From IMG/VR virus record IMGVR_UViG_3300042392_001228, positions 1 to 64,000 of that record: a stretch of 64,000 bases of DNA; one strand, given 5' to 3'. The notes beneath the pieces were generated by a model that made no database searches, was not told where the DNA came from, and was given only the letters and a program-made list of their open reading frames with translations. The position numbers were made by a program, and so were the translations under genes. Source of the DNA: a virus. Shown in pieces: positions 15,527-25,600 of the stretch (positions within the stretch are counted from its first letter, which is position 1; each line of letters opens with the position of its first letter).

Positions 15527-15754
15527 TCACGCTTGTGAATTGTGATATTCTTCCAAAAGGTCTTTGGAAGGCAATCTTTCGTGGTTTTGCCGCATTATCC
15601 AAACGCAAGCTGCTTTCTGAGTGACCCACGCTGTGTAGAGTTGTTTCGATAGAGCTTTTAGCTCTTCAAGGTTAGTGCAAGAATCAATGTCCCTGTGAAA
15701 CCTCTCCATCTCAAATGTTTGGGTTAAAGTCAGGGAGATGGCATCAGAACTCAT
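15527..15754 (-). CDS. Small helical protein, NblA-like candidate
   Basis: The protein has 75 aa from the ATG at 15754, overlapping the end of the deaminase by 11 nt. ISLTLTQTFEMERFHRDI is followed by NLEELKALSKQLYTAW and AACVWIMRQ, a two-helix pattern like that of NblA-type phycobilisome-degradation adaptors (L.L.Q.FE...F). Length and pattern are compatible, but this is by eye and it may be another small cyanophage family. Confidence 0.45.
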   Translation of the reverse strand: MSSDAISLTLTQTFEMERFHRDIDSCTNLEELKALSKQLYTAWVTQKAACVWIMRQNHERLPSKDLLEEYHNSQA

Positions 15755-16253
15755 GGTTTTCGTCAAAGTAAATAACTTGAACACGGACCTCACAAAGAAG
15801 GTCGCTTGCAATTTTGAAACTGTCGGACCACTTGGACCCGGACAGAACTGGTGCTGGGCAGATAATCTTCTTAACACCTGCCTGAGCGAGCATGCTTGCG
15901 CAAGGCGAACACGGATGGCGAGTTATGTAGGCTGTAGCCCCGAGCAGAGTGGATCCCCTGCGTGTGGCGTCGATTATCGCATTCCGTTCGGCATGAATAA
16001 TCACCTTGTTCTTGTAATCCGAGTCTTTTAGGCGGTGGAGATCATCAGACAGTCCTTCAGGAAAGCCGTTGAACCCCTCGCAGATTGCCCTTTTGTCCTT
16101 AACCATTACACACCCAACTTTTCGCTTCGGGTCTTTACTCCAGGATGAAATTTCTTGGGCCCGGTGAATAAATCTTCGGTCCCACTCAGACAAAAGGGGG
16201 TTAGTGTCCGGTGTGAAATCAGCGATTGTCACCGCTTCCTGAAAGAACACCAC
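15744..16253 (-). CDS. dCMP/cytidine deaminase
   Basis: The protein has 169 aa with a GTG start at 16253. Zinc-binding residues are in HAERNAI (His plus catalytic Glu) and PCSPCASML (two Cys), and KVGCVMV and GFNGFP are typical of deoxycytidylate deaminases. It converts dCMP to dUMP, feeding ThyX. It overlaps the mazG stop by 35 nt. Confidence 0.87.
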   Translation of the reverse strand: MVFFQEAVTIADFTPDTNPLLSEWDRRFIHRAQEISSWSKDPKRKVGCVMVKDKRAICEGFNGFPEGLSDDLHRLKDSDYKNKVIIHAERNAIIDATRRGSTLLGATAYITRHPCSPCASMLAQAGVKKIICPAPVLSGSKWSDSFKIASDLLCEVRVQVIYFDENHEF

Positions 16254-16548
16254 GAGCGGCTCGAGAGGCTAACTTGTCCAAGTTCATTTGTGCGATATCT
16301 TCGAGAGAATAGTCGATTTCTGTTGCGAGTTGCGACAAGTACCAAAGCACGTCTCCAGCTTCTTTCGCAATTTGGTCTCTCTTTTCATCCGTGATAACTC
16401 CATGGTCGTCTCGAATAATCTTCTTAACTTTCTCCGCTATCTCTCCAGTTTCCCCACTCAATCCCAGAGTCGGGTACACGAAATTTGACCCTAAATTTGG
16501 GTAAACTGCGGTGGCTCGTGATTTTTCTTGGTAAGTGTTTAGATCCAT
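16219..16548 (-). CDS. mazG: MazG-like nucleotide pyrophosphohydrolase
   Basis: The protein has 109 aa. The metal-binding pattern is visible: GLSGETGEIAEKVKKIIRDD, then KEAGDVLWYLSQLA (E..E and E..D on paired helices). The family hydrolyses nucleoside triphosphates and, in cyanophages, has been linked to nucleotide pools or stress alarmones. It is the first gene of a run into dCMP deaminase. Confidence 0.8.
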   Translation of the reverse strand: MDLNTYQEKSRATAVYPNLGSNFVYPTLGLSGETGEIAEKVKKIIRDDHGVITDEKRDQIAKEAGDVLWYLSQLATEIDYSLEDIAQMNLDKLASRAARGVLSGSGDNR

Positions 16549-16589
16549 TTTGTTTCAGCTTGTTGAAATGTGTTTAATTTTAGGCGGGG

Positions 16590-17090
16590 TTAGTAGCTAA
16601 ACTCAACTTCCTCAACCTCTCCTTGCTCAGCCATTGTTCCGTAGGATTTGAAAACGAGCCCCAGGTTAAAGCGAATTGTTGTAGGGATTTTCCCCACAAA
16701 CTTGGCCACACCCTTCAGTATGCTCTGCGCTGAAAGAATTTCGTAGTCGAACGTCTCAACGCTAGTCTCAGGGATAAAGACATTAAGGCTCAAGTGGCCA
16801 CCCTCAGGAAGAAACTGGTAAGTGGTCTTTCCGACAACTATAGCCCCTTGGTTATCGTTCAGCTGGGAGCGCAAGGTTACTAGCAGTACCATCCACTCAA
16901 CATTATTATAGTTCCCCTCAAACGGAGATAGAAGGTCGAAGGTCGAAGGTGAAACTCGGTAGCCGTAGTCAGCTTCAGACTCCGCCACCACTGCAACGTG
17001 GCTCAGATGAACTCCGTAGTGACCGGACTTTCCTCTTTTAACGAGGCTCTCGTTAAGGTAGCTGTGGGGGTCCTTGTAAGTTTGTGCCAT
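16590..17090 (-). CDS. Hypothetical protein
   Basis: The protein has 166 aa. It is beta-rich with stretches such as NNVEWMVLLVTLRSQ and GGHLSLNVFIPETSVETF, ending in an acidic EVEEVEFSY. No family recognised. It overlaps its upstream neighbour by 38 nt within the replication block, so a DNA-metabolism role is possible but unsupported. Confidence 0.6.
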   Translation of the reverse strand: MAQTYKDPHSYLNESLVKRGKSGHYGVHLSHVAVVAESEADYGYRVSPSTFDLLSPFEGNYNNVEWMVLLVTLRSQLNDNQGAIVVGKTTYQFLPEGGHLSLNVFIPETSVETFDYEILSAQSILKGVAKFVGKIPTTIRFNLGLVFKSYGTMAEQGEVEEVEFSY

Positions 17091-17505
17091 TTGGTTCAGG
17101 ATGTTCGTAAACTACGTAGCCGCCGTTTGTGACGTTTCGGAAAGGGTCGTTTGGGAGCACTTCCGCTGTATTATTGCGAATGCGGTTCTTTCGTAAACTC
17201 CCTTCATCGCCGAACTGAGGGTGCTTTCCGAGCAGGTCCCAGACGTGTCGCTTTGACTCAATGCTGAAAGACCCAAAGTAGCGGTCAACAGCGTTGTTTT
17301 CAGACCCTGATGTTGTTCTCAGGGGGTTAGCTTCTGAAAACGTTTTCTCTCGGGGCTGAGAGAGGTCGTCTCGCGACTTCACTTTACGACTCAAAGATCT
17401 CTTCAAACCGAAAGCACCCGACCCGTTACCGTACCCGCCCTGAGAGTTTATCGGAGTGGGTAGGTCGGGTTGAGACTCTTCCGGATTTTGAAAAAGTTCG
17501 TCCAT
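17053..17505 (-). CDS. Hypothetical protein
   Basis: The protein has 150 aa. The N-terminal half is polar and proline/glycine-rich, and the middle has RYFGSFSIESKRHVWDLL. The ATG overlaps the stop of the upstream gene (TGATG). No domain recognised. Confidence 0.55.
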   Translation of the reverse strand: MDELFQNPEESQPDLPTPINSQGGYGNGSGAFGLKRSLSRKVKSRDDLSQPREKTFSEANPLRTTSGSENNAVDRYFGSFSIESKRHVWDLLGKHPQFGDEGSLRKNRIRNNTAEVLPNDPFRNVTNGGYVVYEHPEPNGTNLQGPPQLP

Positions 17506-17885
17506 CAGTTCAGAGGTAAGCGCAAGGAAGGTACGAAAGAGTTCTCGCTCACCTTGCGAACTCCAATAATATATCGAGTCGTGAAGTACTGCCCAGGTTC
17601 AGGCACCAAGTAGCCGAACTTTACAATTTGCCACAGTGACACAAGGTGGAAGGCGTAAGCAAGATTCTCTGTTCCCTCTATGAAGGTCTTCACTAGGAGG
17701 CGAGGAGTGTACAACTCACAGAGACAACTCAGTTCCTGCACCGTTCCAATCTTGTCGTACAACCCTGCGGGATCATCTGCTAAGACAAAACCCTCAGATT
17801 CCAGTTGCTCCTTGAGCCTAAGTTGCTTTTGGCATTCGTATGTAAAAGAATCCACAAGGGTTTGTTCAGAGTTTTGTATGTTCAT
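17505..17885 (-). CDS. Hypothetical protein
   Basis: The protein has 126 aa, mostly helical (SFTYECQKQLRLKEQLESEG, AYAFHLVSLWQIVKFG), with three cysteines near the middle. The ATG overlaps the helicase stop as ATGA, so it is expressed with it. Function not recognised; a helicase accessory role would be inference from position. Confidence 0.6.
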   Translation of the reverse strand: MNIQNSEQTLVDSFTYECQKQLRLKEQLESEGFVLADDPAGLYDKIGTVQELSCLCELYTPRLLVKTFIEGTENLAYAFHLVSLWQIVKFGYLVPEPGQYFTTRYIIGVRKVSENSFVPSLRLPLN

Positions 17886-19906
17886 ACTTTTACCCCTTTA
17901 ACCTCGTAGAGTTTTTTACGTGCGGATTCTCGGAACCTTTCAGCAACATCGGGTGAGTAGTTCTTGTCAAGAAGCCAATCGTCACAGCAATTTGTCTTAG
18001 GGTTGAGTAGTCTTTGTTTGTCCATGTCTTCCATGGATTCAACTAGCTTTTCCCCTTCCAAAACAAGTTCCTCTTGAGCGTGACGACAATTGTTCCAGTT
18101 TTCAATGACGTAGTTCGCCTCGCCACCAATCTTAAAACCATCCCTCATCACCAGCTTTTCCATTATCTCTCGAATTAGCGTCAGAGCTGTTTTGTCCTTG
18201 GTCTCTTGCCGCTGACCCGTCGTTTCGTCGAACAGAAACTCTCGTGCGAGGGAAATTGCCTTTCTCACAGATTCCCACCTTAGCTCTCGGAAACCTTGGT
18301 AGTAATGTGTCGACGGGCGCCCTGCGTTCTCCCACTCTTTTTTCATGCTCGCAGTTAAGTGTTGGCACGACGGGTCCACTCCCACAAAGTAAAGAGAACT
18401 GAGATACTCGTAGAGAACATCCGGCGTCAGCTCGGGCATGAAGCTAAGGTCTGACCCCGTTCGAACCGAGTGAGCGAACGCCATGGCATTAACGAGTGCC
18501 TGTGTGACATCGGCTTTGAATCGGATCCTTTGTCGTGTGGTCCAATAGCGCACTTCAACCTGAAGGCGATTGATGCGGGGATCAGCTACATCGTTAATGA
18601 TTTCCCAGAACCTATCGGTAGCGAGGCGGAGACACCAAAGATACAACGCATCAGCACTCACACCTAGCTTATTAGCTAGGTAAGGAATGTGTGCTCGTGG
18701 GCGAAGGTCGGGAGACCCCTCTGACACTGTCCCTTTCGTGTTCTCGATGTTTTTTGTTACCTCATACTCCCTATATGTACTAATGAGCTTGATTCGATCT
18801 ATGATCCCAGGGTCGAGATCGTAGGCAAACTTACTGTTCCAGTCATTGGAGTTAACCAATATGACTGTCTTTGGCCAAATTTGCTCGGCTTTTTCGAACT
18901 TTTCTTCTACTTGGAAAAGCCCATTCGTGATCAAAATCTTGGTCTCCTCAGAAGCAAGGAACTTCTTGAGAGAAGCCAAGGAGGTATCATCCTTGTATGC
19001 TATGTCACTAAGAGCAGCAGCTTTAAGGCCGAAGCGATCTTCAGTCGATTTAAATGTGTGAGTTACAAAACCGCACTTGGAAAAAGCTGCGGTCATTCCA
19101 TTGAAGAGAGTCGACTTTCCTAATCCAGCATCCTTACCCACAATCACCCCCGCCATACGAGCAGTGTGATCTACAGGTTGATCCTTTCCCGGTGGCAAGT
19201 GATTTGACCTGCCGACCCCGATTCGCCCAATAATCAACCTGAGCATTTCCCGCTCTGCCTCAGGGAAGATTGAGAAAACGTCGGCTAAGGTCACCATTTG
19301 CAGAACAGGGTTGAACCAGTCTCTGTCGGGAACCCATGACCTTGGATTAGAGACAGGAACTCCACCCCACCGAGCCGCAGGGTCAAACGTATGACCGTAG
19401 CTTAACGTTTCATGAATGCTCTTGCTCATGTTTATTCTCTTCATCTTCAGCAGCCGCTCTGTGAAAGAGACGAGGTCTGAGTCTCCGGCTTTCGGTTTGT
19501 ATAAGGGTTCCCAGAAAGTTCTTACATCGTCTGGGCACAAATCAGGGTGAAAACAGGATTCGATCTTCTCAAAGTCGTCGTACACTGATATGTCTTGCAA
19601 AGGGTTGAAGTCTGCCGGGTACTGAATTCCCCTTACCATTACAGGTGGCGTGGGCTTCAGAATGCGGTGCCTACAGTGATCACCTGACTCGTCAATTTCA
19701 ACAACGAACCCTCTCGCCTTTAGTAGAGTAATGCCTGAGTTGTAAAGCTCGGACACTTTTGTGGGTGCTCTTTTTTTCTTCTCTTGTTTTTCCTCGCCGT
19801 CTTTCTTCGACCGGAAGGACGCTGCCTTGTTTCGCTCTTTCGCTTCGGTTAGTATTCCAATCTCTTGTTTCGTACTTCCGAGTCCCCCGGAAAAGGGATC
19901 TGCCAT
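17882..19906 (-). CDS. Primase/helicase-type (SF3-like) ATPase
   Basis: The protein has 674 aa. The Walker A loop is VGKDAGLGKSTL at about 256-268 and an acidic SDIAYKDDTS follows near 300, with ILVNSNDWNS as the sensor-like element. This arrangement resembles superfamily 3 helicases and the C-terminal half of phage/plasmid primases. The first 60 residues are basic and probably disordered. No intact primase or zinc-ribbon motif was found. It probably unwinds DNA at replication forks. It has a GCTATACT element 31 nt upstream and a terminator just beyond. Confidence 0.72.
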   Translation of the reverse strand: MADPFSGGLGSTKQEIGILTEAKERNKAASFRSKKDGEEKQEKKKRAPTKVSELYNSGITLLKARGFVVEIDESGDHCRHRILKPTPPVMVRGIQYPADFNPLQDISVYDDFEKIESCFHPDLCPDDVRTFWEPLYKPKAGDSDLVSFTERLLKMKRINMSKSIHETLSYGHTFDPAARWGGVPVSNPRSWVPDRDWFNPVLQMVTLADVFSIFPEAEREMLRLIIGRIGVGRSNHLPPGKDQPVDHTARMAGVIVGKDAGLGKSTLFNGMTAAFSKCGFVTHTFKSTEDRFGLKAAALSDIAYKDDTSLASLKKFLASEETKILITNGLFQVEEKFEKAEQIWPKTVILVNSNDWNSKFAYDLDPGIIDRIKLISTYREYEVTKNIENTKGTVSEGSPDLRPRAHIPYLANKLGVSADALYLWCLRLATDRFWEIINDVADPRINRLQVEVRYWTTRQRIRFKADVTQALVNAMAFAHSVRTGSDLSFMPELTPDVLYEYLSSLYFVGVDPSCQHLTASMKKEWENAGRPSTHYYQGFRELRWESVRKAISLAREFLFDETTGQRQETKDKTALTLIREIMEKLVMRDGFKIGGEANYVIENWNNCRHAQEELVLEGEKLVESMEDMDKQRLLNPKTNCCDDWLLDKNYSPDVAERFRESARKKLYEVKGVKV

Positions 19907-19937
19907 GTATCCTCTTGTTGTTTAGGTTTGACGGTGT

Positions 19938-19945
19938 AGTATAGC
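19938..19945 (-). promoter_or_regulatory. GCTATACT element before helicase gene
   Basis: TTGCTATACTAC on the minus strand lies 31 nt before the ATG at 19906 and 2 nt after the terminator hairpin. Confidence 0.55.
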
Positions 19946-19947
19946 AA

Positions 19948-19974
19948 AAGACCCCAGCGGTAAGCCAGGGTCTT
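19948..19974 (-). terminator. Hairpin terminator
   Basis: On the minus strand AAGACCCTGGC pairs with GCTGGGGTCTT around a 5-nt loop (11 pairs, two of them G-T), followed by TTTT. It would end transcription of 20014-21000. Confidence 0.7.
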
Positions 19975-20013
19975 GTTGTCCCAAGAGTTTAACTCAGGGA
20001 CTTAAATTGTTGA

Positions 20014-21000
20014 TCAAAAATCCAGAGCAAAGCTCTCAGGGTTCTGAACAAAGTTCGGACACTTCAGTGTCACTTTTGCTGCAGCGTTGCCGTTATACTC
20101 GAAGTGCTCAAGAACCTTTAGAGTTGCGGGAGCGTCAGGAGTAATCAAGGGCTCAGCAGCAAGAATCTTCTTCATTGCGGAGTTCGGCTTGACAATCACC
20201 CAGTCGGAGACTTCGGTTTCTTGGTCTATCCACTCTCCCTCGACTTGAACGCGAACTGGTGCCACAAATGGCTCAGTCACTTTCGCTTGCAGAAAGTAGT
20301 CGGTACCGAAAGCACCACCTTCCTTGACTCGATAAGAAGTGATTGTGTATTCGCCTAAGGGTAGACTCGCGACTTTGACGAAAGGACCCACAAGACGCTG
20401 ACCCACAAGACGCTCTCCCCCTGTGTTTTCACCACGCTTGGAAAGATCAGGTGCGGCATAAACCTTTTCAGCAATCGCTTCGGGATTTTCATCGAGCAAG
20501 AGTTCGAGAAGATCTGCGGGAAGTTCCTCCTTAATTTCCTTCTTCCGAATTGTGATAGGAAGAGTGTAAAGAGTGCCGTCTCCTTGTACGGACACAGAAA
20601 GAACGGGCTCGGTGTATTTACCGATCTGCTCATCCTTAAAGGCGAACTTTAGTCCTTTCGGGGCGTTAGCCACTCCGACCTTGCCAGGAGCCAACAGAAG
20701 GGGAATATCCCTATCACCCCAACGAATTACAAGGCCACCTACTTCAGTAGAGAAGATTGTGGGAGAGTAAAGACGTTGAAAGGTCCCATTCGGGTCAGCC
20801 TTCACAGTGAAGGTAGACGCTTCAGGGTCGAAATCCTCGCCAGTTAGCGCACGAAAGATGGTTGACAACCCATTGCGGTAAGACTCGGGCAGAGCCTTGT
20901 TTGGAATGTCGGTGTATGCCCGTGAGTAGCTCTTTGACTCCAACCTTGCGCGGTTTTTGTCGTCGAGTTGGGGCAGAATTTTGAATGTAGTTACAGCCAT
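20014..21000 (-). CDS. Hypothetical protein of the replication block
   Basis: The protein has 328 aa from the ATG at 21000. It is beta-rich, with an internal doubled phrase (GERLVGQRLVG). It is flanked by a GCTATACT element and a terminator, so it forms its own transcription unit, which suggests abundant expression. A single-stranded DNA-binding role is possible by position beside the helicase but no OB-fold signature or acidic tail is visible. Confidence 0.6.
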   Translation of the reverse strand: MAVTTFKILPQLDDKNRARLESKSYSRAYTDIPNKALPESYRNGLSTIFRALTGEDFDPEASTFTVKADPNGTFQRLYSPTIFSTEVGGLVIRWGDRDIPLLLAPGKVGVANAPKGLKFAFKDEQIGKYTEPVLSVSVQGDGTLYTLPITIRKKEIKEELPADLLELLLDENPEAIAEKVYAAPDLSKRGENTGGERLVGQRLVGPFVKVASLPLGEYTITSYRVKEGGAFGTDYFLQAKVTEPFVAPVRVQVEGEWIDQETEVSDWVIVKPNSAMKKILAAEPLITPDAPATLKVLEHFEYNGNAAAKVTLKCPNFVQNPESFALDF

Positions 21001-21058
21001 TGTGTTACTTGTGAAGAACGCGATAAACTGAGCCCTATTGCCCAGCACGTTCAACACA

Positions 21059-21066
21059 AGTATAGG
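21059..21066 (-). promoter_or_regulatory. CTATACT element
   Basis: GCCTATACTTG on the minus strand lies 58 nt before the ATG at 21000, leaving a longer leader than other copies. Confidence 0.4.
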
Positions 21067-21101
21067 CTTGCCCCGGACTAGTAAACTCCCGTGTTGCCCC
21101 C

Positions 21102-22691
21102 CTACGTTTTGCCAATGCGACGAAGATTCAACTGCCTGACCTTCTCGAACGGTAGATCAACAACACCGCTTCCGTTCACAAACTTGATGCCCAGCTCCTT
21201 TGTCAAATAATCGTACAAGCCCCGGTCGGTCACTAAAGTCTGAGAAGTTCCAAAAAGTTTTGCTAAAAGATGAAAGGAGTCTGCAGCCTCCGACTCTCTT
21301 TGTGCAACTTGTCCACTCGATGGCTCGGGGTAGGTTTGCGCAGGAGTGTTAAACCCTAGTGAACCCCAGGCGTAGTTGTGCCAACTCTCCAGAGTTCCTG
21401 TGCTTCCGACCAAGTTTTTCTCTTTGGCTTTTCCGAGCCAAGTCTCGCCGAGTGCCTTATTCATGAGATTCCCGAGGCCGTACTGACGGCTAGCTTGAAT
21501 GGAAACTTCCACTCCACCATCCGTCTGAGTGTACTCAATACCATTAACAATCCAGTCTTCTATGAAAGTTCCACTGAAGTTTGGTATAAATAAGACATCG
21601 TTCGGCTTCACACCGGTAAGGGCAGGACACATAAAAACTGAGGCGCTTAGCTTGGAACTGCGCTCTTGCTGTATCTCAAGTTTTCGCTTCTCTCCGTCTT
21701 GATTTTCCTTTAGGCGCACTCCGGGCCTAGCACGAGAGTTGGCCGTGTTTCCGGCCCCACTTTTGCTCTGGGACTGTTGAGCCGCCACTGCTTGCTGGCT
21801 CTGCGGAGTTGTCGTCGCAGGTTGCCCCTGTGTTCCCGGTTGCGCAGGCTGAACCTTTTCTTGCGTGCTTTCCAAGCTTGTTTGAGTCTTTTGAGGGGGC
21901 TGCCACTCAGACGTTTTTGTAATTGTGTTTATGATCCCTGGGCCAAGGAAGTACCCGTACCGAACAGTGGGGTCGGGGAACTGACTCTGCGGTGCGAGTT
22001 CCTCTACTGTGGTCTTATCTGACAAGTACGGCCCCAGCACCACGCAACTTGCAGAAAGTTTTTGAGAAGTTCCCGGAGAAACAATGTTCGTCGCCATAAC
22101 GAGCCCACCAGTTTGCTCAACGAGGTTTTTCACGCTGTCGAGGTAGTTGGACCCCTCGGAATAGTTTGACAGAACTTTCGTTGTTTTCAGACTTTCTTGC
22201 ATCTGCTTCGTGACTTTCACAAGGTCGTACTTTTCGACCCCGAACGTGTAGTCAAGCTGCGATAAGTTTGCAAGAGGTGACGTTCCCTGGTCGCTAGCTT
22301 GCGCCGTACTCTTTATATTCGCATTCACGAGTCCGTCGAGTTCAGACGCGAGTTTCACTTCCAGCGACATTTCCTTCCCATATACCTCTGTCTGTCCAGA
22401 CCAAACGAACGAAAAAGTGATGGAACGTCCATTCAAGTAGTAGTACCGGACTGTAATTGTGCGGTTGAGTGCAGTTTCTAGCAGTTTTTCGTAGACGCTG
22501 AACGCGGCGCCAGTCGGATTCCATCTCATTGAGCCAGTCGGGGTCTGCCCTGAGTCTTGTAAAGACACCCTCACATTGTACACCAGTGGCTGGTTCGTCA
22601 GCCCCGTTGTGCTACCGTCGAAGTTGTGGTTCATCAGGTTCACGTCCCCCCAAACAACCTCGCAGCGGGGGATTATCAAACTGTTTGCCAT
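21102..22691 (-). CDS. Baseplate hub-like tail protein
   Basis: The protein has 529 aa from the ATG at 22691, one nt past the tape-measure stop codon. The N-terminal 140 residues and the later DVLFIPNFSGTFIEDWIV region look like hub/late-control (gpD or gp27-like) beta folds. Residues about 275-335 are a Gln/Thr/Pro/Ser-rich linker. Following the tape measure gene is the usual position for a hub or distal tail protein. Confidence rests mainly on context. Confidence 0.5.
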   Translation of the reverse strand: MANSLIIPRCEVVWGDVNLMNHNFDGSTTGLTNQPLVYNVRVSLQDSGQTPTGSMRWNPTGAAFSVYEKLLETALNRTITVRYYYLNGRSITFSFVWSGQTEVYGKEMSLEVKLASELDGLVNANIKSTAQASDQGTSPLANLSQLDYTFGVEKYDLVKVTKQMQESLKTTKVLSNYSEGSNYLDSVKNLVEQTGGLVMATNIVSPGTSQKLSASCVVLGPYLSDKTTVEELAPQSQFPDPTVRYGYFLGPGIINTITKTSEWQPPQKTQTSLESTQEKVQPAQPGTQGQPATTTPQSQQAVAAQQSQSKSGAGNTANSRARPGVRLKENQDGEKRKLEIQQERSSKLSASVFMCPALTGVKPNDVLFIPNFSGTFIEDWIVNGIEYTQTDGGVEVSIQASRQYGLGNLMNKALGETWLGKAKEKNLVGSTGTLESWHNYAWGSLGFNTPAQTYPEPSSGQVAQRESEAADSFHLLAKLFGTSQTLVTDRGLYDYLTKELGIKFVNGSGVVDLPFEKVRQLNLRRIGKT

Positions 22692-22692
22692 A

Positions 22693-25600
22693 TTAGTGGT
22701 TCCTAAGTTCGTCCACAACCATTCCAATTCGCATAGCGACTAAGGAAGCGAGTTCCTCTGGGTCTTGATTCGGCTGTTGATAAATTGTTATTGGGGCGTG
22801 AATCGTTGAGCTACCGAACCCTTCAGACGTGTTTGAGGTGATCGAAGTGACTTTCGCCGACGGTGGCATCATTTTTCTCTCCCAAGACTCGGCTTCCTTT
22901 TGGTTGGAGAAGAACGCAGGGGTCCCCTTCCCGAGAGCGTACGCTACGTGAACATGATCCATGTGGTTTGGAATTGTCCACGGAACCTTCACACCGTTTT
23001 TAATGCTGAAGCCCAAGGGTGTGTAGTAAAGCTCTGCCATTCTTCCCCCCGAAGTAGAGGCCAGTCGCTGAGCATAGGCGAGCATCGCGCCAGGTGAGCC
23101 CGCTACATCAATAGCTCGTCCGGCGTAATGATACGACCCAGGGGCGTGTTTCCCTCCCGTTGTTGAGGTTATCGTGAGTCCTAGATTTTGTGCCAGCGAA
23201 CTTGCCGCCCCCAAACTCCCGGACATCATTCCGAGTGCTCCCCCAAACATTCCCCCAGCGGAGGATGCAATTTGAGAGATTTGCTTTCCTATTGCTGAGA
23301 ACATTGATGCTGTTTGGTTTTGGTTGCTATTCAGCTGTTCCTGAACCTTAGAGAACATGTTATTATTATGCTCCTGAGCTTTAGATAAGGCCGATCCAAG
23401 ACTGTTTATTTGAGTTTGAGACTCAATAACTTGGCCGGAAACTTTGAACAATCCCTCTGTAAATCTCTTACCGTTTTCGGTGTACACTTGGTTGTTCTCG
23501 TTCATTGTGGTCGTGAGCTGACCGAATCCCTCTTTGAGAGTTTCCATGAAAGAGCCCACTCCAAGACCACCCGCAGCAGGTATAACCGTTTCACTGCTGT
23601 TTGCTATTACAAGACTGGAACTCGGTGGTTTGTTTGCCATTTCAAAGTCTATGGCTTGGCTCAAGCTCCCGGAGAAAGGGTTTGCGCTCCCAAACGCGGA
23701 TGCCTTTGCCTTCGGAGCTCTTGCAGAAGACGCACCGGCAGCAGGTCTCGGAGACGCTTTGCTACTCCCTGGCACACGGTCACTGATCCAGCCCCCTATA
23801 TTAACCGCAATATCATTAATCTTACTTCCGATTGCCCTGAAAAGATTTCCGATTGCACCCACGATTATGCCACCTAAGCCCACGACGCTTTCCGCAGCTC
23901 CGATGAGAGTTTCAATTATTCCGCTAAAGATTTTTTTAACGCCCTGAACTATCAATTGCTGATTTCCCGTGAATATGCCCACGAGTAAATCCCAAATCCC
24001 TGTGAAGAAATTCGTAAGTCCCCTAAGTATGTCACCCAGGCCCCCCAAGAACAGTCCGGCTGCCGAAGCGACCCAGTTTGTGCTCTCGGATAGTTTGGCC
24101 CCCGTGTCCTTCAGCCAATCCGCGAGCATTCGCAACGGACCTTCGAAAATTACAAAACCCGCTACGAGCGCCACAATGGGTAAGGCAAACCCTGCCACAC
24201 CCGCCAGAGCACCTCCCGCCAAGCCAGCAAAAACACCCATGAGCATGTTGCCGAATCCCATAATTGCGAGGGGAACCACCCCCGCTATTACAGCACTGAT
24301 GAAAGCTGGGGCAGCCAATAACAGAAAAACCTTTCCTAGGGCGTCGCCGAGCGGTGTAACACCTTGGAGTGCGTTGCCATCGTTGAACAACATCTTGAGA
24401 ACAATGTCCTTAAAGGTGTCGAGTACAATTTTCATGTACCGTTCACCGTTCACTTCCCCGCCCTTAAAGCCCTTCATGAAGTCCGACAGGAACTTTTGTA
24501 TACCCGTTCCAACATCTTTCCCTGCCTGTTCTGGGTTGAAATAACTCGCAAGTGCCTTAAAAGTCTCGGCTAAGCCCCGTCCGAGCGCCTCAGCTAGGCT
24601 CTTCTTTCCTGCAGAAATTTCAGACCCCAAGTTCTCAAAGTTGTCTTGTAGTTCCGTCAAAGGTCTCGCAAGTGCGCCAATAATTGAGTTAACGGGTCCT
24701 ATCAAAAGGTTCCCCGCCGAGTTCATCATGTTAGCAAAACTTTGCAACAGAGGCCCGAATTGAGTCGCTATTACTTCGATCGGAGAGTCTGCCGACTTGT
24801 AGAAGTCATCGAGGTTTTTTATGAATCGGACTCTGTTGTTCTTCTGCTGTTCCTCAATCTTCTGTATCTCAGATTCTTTCTTGCCTTGTTTCGCAAGAGC
24901 GTCTAAAACTTCCTTGTTTCGCCTGTCATACTTCGCTATTTGCTTATCTCTCGCCCCACTTGATGCCATCATTGCTAGGGTCTTCTCCCCCTGTTTGTTA
25001 ATGTCTGCTGTTAATGTGATAATACCGGACGGACCGAGAAAGGTGTCGTTTACGGACTGCATACCACCTGCAATCGTATTCTTAGCTTCTTCAAGAGCAG
25101 CCTCAGGCATTGCGATCGAGAAACCGTAACTGGCCGCCTTAATTCTCCCTTCGACGGTGTTGCCGAACTTTTTAAGACCCTCTTTGAGGGATGAGACGAG
25201 GATCGGGTTATTTTCAAAGACGGATAATTGTCTGTTGATTGTCCCCGATCCAAGGAACTGTGTGACCCCCATAGCAGCCTGGGGTGCGTACGCCGGACTA
25301 GTAATTACAGATCCGATTTGGGAGTACAAGATAGCGAGTTTCTTGCCAACGCCGTTTTCTCCCCCCATCACTTCATTTAGTTTCTCCCTACTCACGATCG
25401 AAAGGTCTGTGATGCCTTTCTCCTTCAACATTACGGGAAGTAAGTTGTCGCCGAGCTGTCTCGATAGTACTTGAATGGTTTGGGAGCTTACTGTACTTGT
25501 ACGAATAATCTCGTTAATCGCGCTATCCATGGAGCGACTAATGTTTTTCGTCTGCAGGTACATGTCGTTCGAAGCGTCCTTCAATGCCTGACCCTCTTTG

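Noticed and set aside
17888-17895. GGGTAAAA match
   Set aside because: It forms the last codons of the helicase gene and lies only 2 nt before the next ATG, too close to act like the other copies.
23410-25474. Several plus-strand open frames opposite the tape measure gene
   Set aside because: They are opposite-strand shadows of a well-supported gene, without motifs or start signals.
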